From Plecoglossus altivelis (lineage: Eukaryota; Chordata; Actinopteri; Osmeriformes; Plecoglossidae), in the NCBI GenBank assembly GCA_036571765.1, contig BROE01000003.1, positions 10,297,744 through 10,361,743 of the forward strand: a stretch of 64,000 bases of DNA, in the 5' to 3' direction. Shown piece by piece: positions 25,001 through 37,200 of this stretch; position 1 is the first letter of the stretch; every line of letters begins with the position of its first letter. Made by a program: the position numbers and the translations under genes. The notes beneath the pieces were generated by a model that made no database searches, was not told the origin of the DNA, and saw only the letters and a list, made by a program, of their open reading frames with translations.

Positions 25001-28000
25001 ACGCTTGTCTTTGGGGCATTTAGTGAGCTAAATTAAGCGCACCTCAAGTCCTTGCTGGGGGGTTTGTAGCTATAAGAGAGAGTACCTCAGGTCCAGAGGT
25101 TTAAAACTCACGTCGTAGCCGCTGTTGCGTATGCCCCTCCTGGACCTCTCCTGGAGCACAAGCAGGTCCATCTCAGCCTCCACAGGGCTGGGGCTGGACA
25201 GGGACTGGCGGCTCCAGTACGTCGGCTCCCTGGTTGTGGTGTGGGGGTGTCTGGGAGAGAGATCCCGTAGCATCATGAGTGCTAAGCAGTCGTCATTGTT
25301 TTCATCACGATTGGTGGTAACTGTAGCAATTATCTCCCACCTTGAAAACCCTGTCCTTCCTTCCTTCCTTCCACCCCCCCATCCTTTTCTCACCCTTGTA
25401 CCTCCACATTATCCTTTCCCTCTCCTCCTCTCCTGCACCTCTTCCTTCTCTCTCCCACCTTCAAATTCTCCCCCCTTTCCCTCTCCTCCCGTCTCCCTCC
25501 CCTCCTCCTCCTCCCTCTTTCTCCTCCTCGCCCCTCCTTGTCTTCACCTCTTATGGCAGCCTGCAAACGAGGCCCTCTTCTCCTCCGCGGTCATTGGCTC
25601 CTTGCTGTTGTCATGACGGCTGTGCCTGTCCCTGTCCCTGTGCCCGTAACCGTGGCTACCGTTGTCGGAGAGCGAGAAGCCTTTCCTTTTGGCCTTCTGC
25701 CTCAGCTTGTTCCTGTAGTGCTCGATGTCTGACTTCTGCTTCAAGCCAAGGTTCACCTGGGAGGTTGGTGGGGAGGGTTAGGGCAGGGTAGAGGGATGAG
25801 GGGCGGGTAGAAGGGGTAGCGGGGGGGACAGGGGGGCAGGGAAGCACGTTTCATTTCTAAATGCCAGCAGAATCCTTCAAACAGAAGAAGCTGCGATGAG
25901 ACGAGAGTGACATTCTGGTCGGACAGTCATGCTGAGTCACGCTTCAACACACGGACTATTTTAGTACCAGCCATCTTTACCCCACCCGCAACCACGCAGG
26001 ACGACGGCAGGGGCGCGCGGCGCTCCGGGGCTTACCTCTCCGTTAAGCACCACCGAGTCCTGGCTGTGGCTGGAGGAGGAGGGGTAGGAGTAGGTTGGCT
26101 GGCTGGCCATGGGCTTGATGGTGATGAGGCGCAGGGAGCCTGTGTGGTCCTCGTAGGGGTCTGCTGACAGAGGACATGAGCATATCAGAACTGCTGTACA
26201 GCGCTCTGTACACTCCTGGAGGTGTCTCTACTAGAACCATGCTACACTAGGATGCTAGTTTGGCTCCATAAGAGATCTGAGTCTGTGGGCGGTGGGTTAA
26301 GGTGGTCTGTCTGGTCTTGCAGGCTGGGGTGGGACATGTAGCAGAAGGCAAGGGTTGTGTCTGAGCCATTTTGCCATGTCATTCCCATGCAGCCATGGGT
26401 TCAGCGGGCTAATACAGCCACCAGCCAGACAAATCTACTAATGCAGTCTCAGTTGATGGACCCGGGACTGAACACAGAGAGGATTACTGATGCTCTGTTC
26501 CCCTGTGTGATTAAGAGGACTTCTCTCTTTCTCTCACTCTGCTTCTCTCTTCTACTTAACTCTCTCACCTTTTCTACTTCTCTCATCTCATGATCTACAT
26601 ACCTCTCTCTTTTCTCTCTTCGCTGCTTTCACTCTCTGCCCCCCCCTTCTCTCTTTTGCCGTCTCTCCCCCTCTCTCTCTCTGTTTTATTTACGCAAGCA
26701 GCAGTTGGGGAGTCTTATAAGGCAAATGAAACGATTACTCATCCACTGTCCTGCCCTGTGGGGATTTTCCATCCGTATTACAATTGCACCAACAATATCA
26801 ATCATACAATTTGAAACTGGGTCGCAGTCATGAGAAGTAAACAATAAACTGACAATGTTTAATGTTGCATGGGGAAAGACTTGGCTCGCTTTAAATCATC
26901 CTTATTATACTGCTGGTAGAGTAACACCGATATTTTTTTTCTTTTTCTTTTTTGTTCCACCGAAAGACCAAATCCCCAAAACAAGACTGTCACTCGGACG
27001 TCACATGTGAAGTGTGTGGTGATTGGGTTGAGTCATGTGGGATCCAATCCTATCTCTCAGTACTCTTTTGTTCTACTTCTGTGGTACAGCAGCCTCCAAA
27101 GGCACCATGGGTACATGGAGGTCCTGCTCAAGCTATCACACAGGACTTCATTACATTTCAATCATTCATTCATTTCATTACAAATGAAACAGGCTCATGT
27201 ACTCCCATAGCCCTCCCTGCCTGTCTCCCTGTGTATGTGTGTCAAGGCTCCTATAGATGACTATGGACAGATATATTCTGTTAAAAGTGTGTGTGCGTGT
27301 GTAGAGAGAGAGAGAGTAGAATGTGTGTGTGTGTGTGCACTGTAAGAGCTTGTTAATTTTTAATGTGCTGTTCATCAGGCCAGTTTAATCCAACAGTGAC
27401 TCAAGCTGTCATGAGGATGACATAACCACATGTTGGTCAGTCTACTACAGAGAGGCTGGAAGGGCAGAGCCAGGCCTCCAGTAACAGAGGGCCATGCTGG
27501 CCTCTGATCCCCTCCCTAATCACCCCTTCGCTCTCCATCCCCTGTTTCTGTTGCTTTCCTATTCCACTTCTGTCGGTTTCCCCTCCCCTCCCCATCTTTC
27601 CCTCTGTCTCTCTCTCTCTCCCTCTCTCATTTCCTTTTTTTCTTTTTTCTTCCTCTAGCCTCTCTATATCTCTCTTTACTCTCTTCTTGGTTTTTATGTC
27701 TCCCTCTCTCCCTTCCTCTCTCTCTCTCCCTCTCTCTTTTCCTCTCTCTCTTTCTCCCTTCCTCTCTCTCTCTTTCTCCCTTCCTCTCTCTCTCCCTCTC
27801 TCCCTTCCTCTCTTTCTCTCTCTCTCTCTATCTCCCTCTCTCTCTCTCGCTCTCCCTCTCTCTTTCTCTCTCTCTCACCAATCCTCTTGTGTAGCTCCTC
27901 CTTGCCGTTCTTCTGGGCAGCAGGTCGCCGTGCAGATGAGCTCTTCCCCGTGTTCAGCTTCCCGGATTCGCTGCTCGTAACCGAGCCTTCCTCGCTTGGC

Positions 28001-30768
28001 AACCTGCTGCGGGTAACCATAGCAACAGATGCAGTGGTGTGAAGCACTGTACATGAAGTATCACCAGAGGTTAATTCTGGCATCATAGCAGCCCTTCGCA
28101 CGCAGACTGGCACACGCACACGCACACATACAGTGGCCACAGGCTTGCAAACCTGTGAGGAGTTACACAGGCTAGGGTCTACAGCCAGTGTTGCTGAAGT
28201 TCACTCAGAAGGACAGCATGTCTGCAGGCTGGAGCTCTGTCCTAGCTAGTCCTGCATGTCTATACTGACTGAGCCAGTTCTGCATGTCTATACTGTCCTA
28301 GCTAGTCCTGCATATCTATACTGACTGTGCCAGTCTTGCATGTCTATACTGACTGTGCTAGTCCTGCATGTCTATACTGTCCTAGCTAATCCTGCATGTC
28401 TATGCTATCCTGGCTAGTCCTGCATGTCTATACTGACCTAGGTACTCCTGCATGTCTATACTGACTGTGCCAGTCCTGCATGTATATACGGACTGTGCTA
28501 GTCCTGCATGTCTATAAGGGCTGTGGCTAGGCTATGGCAGTGGCTGTAGCAGTGGCTGTGGCAGTGGCTGTGTCTGGGCTGTGGCTGAGGCTGTGGCAGT
28601 GGCTGTAGCAGTCGCCGTGGCTGTGTGTGGGCTGTGGCTGGGCTGTGGCTGGGCTGTGGCAGTGGCAGTGACAGTGGCAGTGGCTGTGGCTGGGCTGTGG
28701 CAGTGGCTCTGGCTGTGGCTGGGCTGGGTCACATGAAAACCATGGTAGTGTCTGAACCTCTACCTCTGACACAGTAGCCTAGCTGCTGTTCTACTGCAGT
28801 GGCTCAAAGGACCCCAGATCACTGCAGTACCCCAGCATCACACCTCCAACGGGCTGGTCGTAAATATGCCTGCCTAAAAGGCCACCAGCAACTAAATCAA
28901 ACCCCAGTCCAGGAGGCTACCTGACAGTTTAAGGACCCTTGGCAAATGCTGTGAGAAGCTTCCAGATGAATGGGAGCAAGCTTTTGGTGGCTAGTAAATC
29001 ACAAATCCTTCCTGTGTGTCTGCTTAGCATTTTGATGTGCCTGGAGGTTTAAAAACAAATGGCTCCCTATATCTGGCTCCCTTCAGTTGAAGAGTGGAGA
29101 CAGAACCGGTCCATATTGTAAACTGTATTCTTTTCCTTTCATATTTTCATACCATAACATTTATCATGTAAAGGTGTTAATAAGAAATCCGCACAGTCTG
29201 GGGCTTCCCTCTGGTAGAGAGAACTGGCAGAGTTAGCCAGACAGTCGGCTAGACAGTAATCCTACAACAATGTCAGATTTGGAAAGATTCACTTGAATCT
29301 GGGAAACGATCGAAACACTTCCTCTCTGTTTCAATTTAGAAATAGAATGAGTCACTTGCAGACACATTCGCTCCCAAACACGCTTGTTTACAAACACGCA
29401 CACGCTTCCTGTTGAAATACACTTACATGCAAACAACTTATTTGAAACAGGTTCACAAACACCCGTAAACCCCCCCCCCAGTCCACACACACACACACAC
29501 ATCTATATTAAAACACAGGACACATGCATGTGAGAACCCTCATCTCACACTAGGTAACAGGCGTGTCGCCATCTTACCCTCCTTTGTGTATGTCGGCGGA
29601 CGGAGGTCGTTTGGTCGCGGAGCCATCCTGGTGTGGCTTCCTGTCCAGAGATAGGGGCGCGTCTCGCACCGGCAACCCCAGCACCAGGGTCTCTTTTGTA
29701 ACAGACACGGCCTCCTCGCCCTGACGACCCATGTGCTGCTTGGCATAGTCGAAGCCCTGGACAGGCTGTGGGAGTGGGGTTAGGCAGGATTAGTATGACA
29801 CAGGCTGGCAGAGATCAACACGACATAGCATCGCCACAGTCGCTGTCATACAAGATGCATTGATGATATGTGTTCCAGATCAATGCGTGATATGGTTTCG
29901 AGTTGAAAAAAAAAACAAGACATGCTAATAAAAGAATTATGTTGGTGATCCCAACACGAAGAGAACAGTTATAATCCTAAACACAGTTGTAATACAGATT
30001 CACAAACCCTGGTTTAGTGATATAATACCAAGAGACATGAAATCCTGAGACTCGTGTACTGAATAAAACATAGTTCGAAGTGATGACGTGCGCTGAGCAA
30101 ACAGCTGGTTAACAGTCACATAGCATGGCACTTAGAGAGCAGATCCAGACCTAAATGAGAACCGCCAGTGAGTTCTGCATTCCACAAACAGATGGGATAC
30201 AGAGAGATAATGTGGACTCCACTAAACGGGGACTCGAACTCTGCCTTTGAAGTCCGGATTTCGGGCTGACGCAACAGAAAATTAAACAGGTTCTCGATTT
30301 ATTTCGCAAGGCCAAAAAATCTAGCGGGCATAAGCACTTTTTTCTCGAATTGCCAAATTACTTACACCCCCGTTCCAAAATGCAAATAACCAATTACAAT
30401 TTCCCGGACAGACAATGTATACACCGACTGCAGCTTCCTGTTCTATTTTGGAGCACGTTAGGTGGAGCATGGTAGGCTGAGATATATCACATTCCGTTGC
30501 TGACGTCGCTTTGAGCGTGCGAGGCTGGTCGGCGGAAGAAATACGGCACAGTAGCATGGCTGCAAACAGGTTCAATAATGCATGAGTTGGATGGGTCTAA
30601 TGCAGAAGCACACCACTCACACATGAGTGCCGGGGCAGGAGGAAATCAATGCTTGGCCTGAACGTCTTCACCTATTGCAGACAGCCGTGACTAGGCGCTC
30701 TGAGGAGAGACTGTCCCAGCAGGCTGATGGATGGGAGATGAGACCTTGTCCTTCATTAGGAAGAGAAA

Positions 30769-30813
<45 letters not shown>

Positions 30814-33800
30814 GAGGGGGGGAAGGGGGGCTTGACACTTAGGTGGAGAACCTAGCGCGTGAGAGCGTGTGTGCTTGCGTGCGTGCGCGCGTGACCATGG
30901 AGTGATCGTTTTACGAGACACCTGATGTGTCATTTTCACCGAAGTGCTGTCCTTGCCGGTCGCGCACCGGCGATCGGGTGGACCGTTTACGCTCTTCCTG
31001 TTGGGTTACCGTGACAATAGATATGCGTTCTTACACTTGTCTGATGGCGTGGGGAAGACGGTCAGGTGACTTCTTGGTCAAACAGCCCCGTCTGTCAAAG
31101 CTAGCGTAGGCAGCATCGCCGGATGTTTGGGTCGAGATGATGAGGAGGGGCTTATTTAGTCTCGGGGGTGGGCTGGTTAATGCAGCAGTACACATGTAGA
31201 CACAGGGACGAGAGCGAGAGGCAAAGAGATGGTATTGATTGCGAGCTCTGGGCTGTCTCTGTCGGTCCTGAGCCGGGGACAGAGGCCTGGCAGATGATGA
31301 GGTCCCAGGCTCCTATGTGGATTAGTTCGCTCTGTTTGGCATTTTGGTGCCTTTCCCGGAAGCGCACACACATACACACAAATACACACACTCACCAAAG
31401 CAGAAGGCACATACATACAGAACCCCCGTCTCTCTCCACACACACACACAAGCCGGGAGTACACGTGTATACACACACACAGCAAATATGTCCAAAATCC
31501 AGTGCCAAATAGCTTAGCTAACTAAAAGTATTTACTGCTAATTTCCCCTTTTGTCATATTGCCACAAGCTGTTCATAAAGCAAATAATGATCCGAATATT
31601 CATCTCTGCTCTGTGCACGCCATTCCTGCGGTTCGGAGAGGAACTGTCTCGCCATCCTGGAAGGCGACCGTGCAAGTTTGATATTAAAACAACTCTTTAA
31701 AATTTCATGCCACATTCAAAGCAACCCAAGTGACATGAAATGTTTACAAACCATTTCCCAAAGAAACAAATGCTCTGAGCTTGTCACTCTGGCATATCAA
31801 TACTAGAGTAATGTAACAACTGTAGAGTCATTTAGAGTATAGAGTACTGTAGAGTAATGTAGGGTCTTTAGCCCTAGCTACATACAAACTCTGCATGTTT
31901 ACGCTCTGCACAGCTACCCTGCTCACGGTGCAGTCCAGCCCGACAGGACTGGCAACAGGAGTCTGCCATGGATCATGTCTGTCTAGAGTAAAAATAACTA
32001 TATTGATCTGTAGATATAAACGAACCCTCCTCCCCCTCCTCTGCCCTCCAACCCTCCTCCCCTTCGCTTCATTGCTGTCATCCTCTCTCCCTCCACCCCC
32101 CCACCCCCCATCATTGATCTCAAGTACCATGTAGAACAAAGGGTCCGGTTCACAGCGCAGTCACATGCGGTCGCCACGGCAATCAAGCCAGTCAATCTGC
32201 AAGTCAGTCAGCCAGTCAGTCTTCTCCATCTATTGGTTGGATGAGCGTGCGTGATGGACAGTGGGCGGAGGTGTGACGGCGTGAATATAGCGGAAGTGTG
32301 ATAGCGGAGGTGTGATGTTGTGGTGGTGGTGGTGGTGGTTACCTGGTGATGGTAACTGGCCTCCCTCCGATAGGACGTCTAAACAGGACACACAGATAAA
32401 GGGACATTTCACTGAACATTCAGTCCCAGAGGACCAGGCTTGGTGGTCAGAAGGTAGTCAATACTGGCCAGGGCAAGAAAACGGGAGCAAGGAAACTCCT
32501 AGCCATAAATCATGATTACTGCAAAAGGCTCACTCAGGACTTAACCTTGCTCTATCATGAGACATTTACAATGCAGAGATTATGATATTTAAATGTCCTG
32601 TGCATTGGGATCTGTCAATGTTTAATGAACATTACAATGTAATGCGTATTGTAATCTACAATATATCCTTTGTAGTCTATGGTCAGATTTAAACAGGGCC
32701 CTGTCTTACCTTGGAGCGGCTTTTGAAGGACCTGAAAGCACTGGTTTTAAAGATGACTCTGTTCCTCTTGCACAGAATGAACGTCACCATGCCGATGATG
32801 ACCATCACCAGGGCAACAGGGGTCAGTACCGCCATGATCCAGAGGTTGCTAGGGGGCGTCTTTACCACCGCTGATAGGAACCACGGCGATGGCGAGATAC
32901 ACGTGTGGACACACACAGACCGAATACACAAATCCATCAGTGTAATTGTCTGCAATCGTGAACAAATGATTCAAGCATCGAGCAAGCCCCTCTGCTAAGG
33001 TAAACAACAGTTCCCGAAACGGGAAAAAAAAAGAATGTAACCAAAACAGACACACTGCAATTAGACCTGTACATGTTCTAATCCTGCCCTGTGTCCTCAG
33101 ATGAACACCAGCTCAGCCAGCTGTCAGCAGCTGGAAACAGCTGGGTCACACACAGGTCTCACTGACTACACAGCTCTCATCCACCTGCACTGGTGAGGTG
33201 ACTGATAACCAGAGTCAACAGGGCTAACCTGCATTCAGTACCCAGCAGAACTGCAAAGATTTGCTTTTGCCTCCCTTGGAAAATATATTTTTCCATTTCT
33301 CTGGATTGGCCTGGGTCAACTGTCTTATCTCCACTTTATACCAGTATGTATAAGCTTTTATTTATTTATTTAATTTCCTTTTTATAGTTCTGCTGCATGA
33401 CTTTTTACTCAGGCCGACACCGTGCTTCTAACAGATTTCCCTTGAATGAGAAAATGAATTTGAATTGAATGTCAAAGTGTAAGGGTCATACGTTCGGCTT
33501 GCAGCTGAACAAAGTATCCCAGCGCCAGGGCCATGGTCTGGGAGTCCAGCGTGCTCAGGGTCTTGGCTGCGGTGGTGCCCAGGATGGGGGAGCCGTTCAC
33601 CTGGGCGTAGTACGTCATCTCCGCCGGGCTCCTGGGTCCGGGCAGCCGCTGGATGCTCACCATCTACATCCCATTTGGATTCAGCAGGCAGATGAAAAGG
33701 TTGTGACGAGTCTGTGTGATCGGAGCATTTTCTACGCAGAACCCAGTGAGAGACGTTGAACAAGCCTACGCGTGGAGGCTAAGTGTAGCAACTGTTCATT

Positions 33801-36701
33801 GCAGTGTCACTTAAATCCCTGAATATATGTGAAGTTAAGAGTTTAATCAAAAAAGCTGTAATGTAATTCACTTTAAATGAGGGCACTCTGGGGAAAATTC
33901 ACAGTTATTGTACGACAGCAGAAGCTGATCATAGATCAAACTGGCGGATAGATTTTAACAGTTTAATCAACGTTTTGTAATTAAAGCTTGCTGTTAAGCA
34001 GGGGGAGGTATTAATTGTCTATAAGGTTAGCAGTTATATATCTCGCCCTCTCTTTCATTCCATCTCACACACATAATCTCCTTTCCAACAGTCTCCGATT
34101 AATTTGCCTCTTGCTTTCTGTCTCTCCCTTGCATTCTCTCCCCTTTTCACTCCCTGTCTGTTCTCTGTCTATTTCTCTTTCTCTTTCATCTCAGTCCAGC
34201 CGCACTGTAAAACTCATCTAAGACGCAGAAATGAGAATCTGTGAAGAATCGAGCAGTGGGAAAAGGTTCCAATTTTTATGTGTTCGTAAAGAATTCCTCC
34301 CTTGCACAGTTATCACAGGCGTCCATTCTCAAGAGGGTTTCATGAGACAGTGTTGCCGGGGGTGATCCCTCTGAAGTTGTATGAAGAGACTGTGAGGACC
34401 CTTCGAACCAAAGTGCTTCTCAAGAGATCTATATGAGAAATGACCACATGCGTGCCCACACATACGAACACACATACATACTCACACAAGCACGCATACA
34501 ACACAAATGCGCGCACACACGCTACACAAGCACGCACCTGTACTGTGTACGCTCCGACTGTGGTGGCTCTGCGGAATCGCGTCCCCTGACGACCGGCCAC
34601 CAAGAACAGCTCGGCCAGCCTCTGCTCCATTAGACTGGAGAAACTCTGGTAACTCCCCTCCAGAGATGAGCTGTCTACATCCTGAATGACTGCAGAACCG
34701 TGGGGGGTTGGGGGTGGCGTGAAGAGAGGGAGGGAGGGAGGGGGATACAAGAACGGAGGGAAAGAAAGCGATGGAGGGAAAGAGCAAGGTTGAGGGAGGG
34801 GAGAAGAGGAGAGAGAATGATGGAGGAAGGGCAAAAGAAATAGAGGAAGGGAAAGAGAGATGAAGGGAGGGAGAAATATGGAGGGAGGGCGAGCGTGTGC
34901 GCACGGGAGAGAGAGGACAGCGGGAGGCAGGGGCAGTGTCAGAGAGATCTGATTAAACATGCAACCATTACATCCTGTGTGGACGTGCGTCTTCATTGCC
35001 CAGACGATTACAGTCATGCTGACCTCAGCATTCCGTCTGCTTCTGACAGAAGGATAAAGGAACGCCGCAGAGGTGGACAGGAATCGAGCGGAGGAGGAGA
35101 GCAAGAGGACAGGGAGGAAGGGGAGGGTAATCTGCCCCCCAGCTATGGGAGAGCTTCTTTCACACCGAGGGTTGATCTGATCTGATCTCTCACACACACC
35201 CTGTCACAGACATCTAAATTATACATCAGTAGCTTTCACAGGGGTGAGTGCGGCGCTGAGAAGCTCCAAAGTGGAGGAGAGAGAACGAGGGGGGAAAAAG
35301 AGAGCGAGAGAGAGGGTTGAGACAGAGGAAGGGAGAGACAGAGATAGAGAGAGGGAGAGTTGAAGAGGGAGAGAGAAAAATAGAGAGAAGGAGAGAAAGA
35401 GAGAGAGGGAGGGGGTAGAGAGGGTAATACCACTGGGTTTGCAGAATTAACCAACAAACTGGAGTAAACCGCCTGACTAACTGGCAGTTAGTGAAATCAA
35501 TAAAGGTCTTAATTACCTGTGATGAGCCAGTATTGTCTGGTAGCAGCAGACGTGTTGAGGTTGTGATACTCGAGAGCTGGTCGGAGGGATGGGCCAAGCG
35601 AAAGGAGACGAGAAAAAGAAGGAGAAACAAAGGAGAAAATTGCGTGAGGACGGAAGGAGAAGAATAATATGATCGCAAGAGAGAAAGACAGTGCGAGGGA
35701 AGAGAACGGGGGAATTATAGAGCGAACGAGAAAAGTGGAAAGATAAAGGGCAGGGAAGCTAATTGTTGCTACGTAGCACCAGACACGTTTGACGAGTTCC
35801 ACCTTCTCTGTCTCAGTAAGTTCCCTGGCCTGTCAGTATTTTGCTTACCTGTCTTCCTGCCTGCCTGCCTGCCTGCCTGGCTGCTTGTTGTCTTGTCTTC
35901 CTTCACCCCCCATCCCTCCCTCCCTCCTTCCCTTCTCCCTCTCCCTCTCCCTCTTCTCTCCATGTCCTCTCCCTCCTGGCTAGCTGGCTGGCCGACTGCC
36001 CAGGGCTTCTGCCTCTGACGCAGAGCCCCGTTCTTCTTCCTGCTAACACGAAGGCTGACACCTGACAGGCCCCTGAGACTGTACCGGGGCTGATTTCACC
36101 TGGTGCATCTACAACGTGAGTTACAACGTGAGCCACAACACCCGGAGGAGGCAGGCAGGAACAGACCATAATCTGATGCTGCCACGGCAATGTTACATGT
36201 TCACAGGACAAGGAGAGTATCTGCCCGCAGGATATGAGCGTCCAGAGATTGAGGTGGAGATACCATGGCACAATCGAAACAAGCAGACCTTATCAACCAC
36301 ACTGCCTCTGAACCCAAGCTAGTCTGATATTGAACGATCTGTGCCTCTGGATGGGGCGAGGTGGCAGGAATGGACTTGAGACGAATAATAATAAGATTGA
36401 TTCCAACGGTAAATTGTATTTGTCGTTTTTTTCTGAACGCACTGATGGATCTCAAGCGTCTGGTCTCAGGAATGTTTCCCGAAGATGCGGTGCGAGACTC
36501 ACGCTCTGCGATGACGAGCGGCGGGTAGAACAGGAAGTATCCCACCAGCTCGGCGGTCAGCTGGTTGAGCAGGCCGCTGGAGACCGTGCCGTTTAGGATG
36601 GCGTCCTCGTTCCTCACCACGTACACCAGAGAGACCGCCGGTGAGCCTGCCTCCTGGGACACACTCTGGATCTGGAGCACGGTCACACACACACGCACAC
36701 A

Positions 36702-36741
<40 letters not shown>

Positions 36742-37156
36742 ATCTCTGTTTAGTATTGTTACGTTGCTATTAGTAATACATCATCACTGTCGGGCAGAAA
36801 TCTCTTATCTCCATCTTTCATTGTTTACATTTCGTTTGAGTAAATCAATGCTATTGTTCACCATCTATGTCTGTTTAAAGGTTTGACAGATATTTACCCA
36901 ATAGACAGAAGAGCTCAATCTAGACTCAATTTAGATTCTAACCACCAAATGAAGGTACATTGGCATTTTTACAAATGGCTTGTTGTGTTCCCCAGTGGTC
37001 TAACCAAGTTCTATAATGTTCTTAACCTTCATTTCTTCATAACAACATCTTCAAACATTGTTAGTAACAGTCTAACCTCCTTCTGATAACACTTGTCATG
37101 GACAAGAGGCAGACAAACCCACACATATGGAGGACATGAAGGCAATAACATCTACG

Positions 37157-37200
<44 letters not shown>

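Noticed and set aside
30215..30270. tRNA gene on the minus strand
   Set aside because: A B-box-like GTTCGAGTCCCC is present, but no A box at the right distance and no cloverleaf could be drawn.
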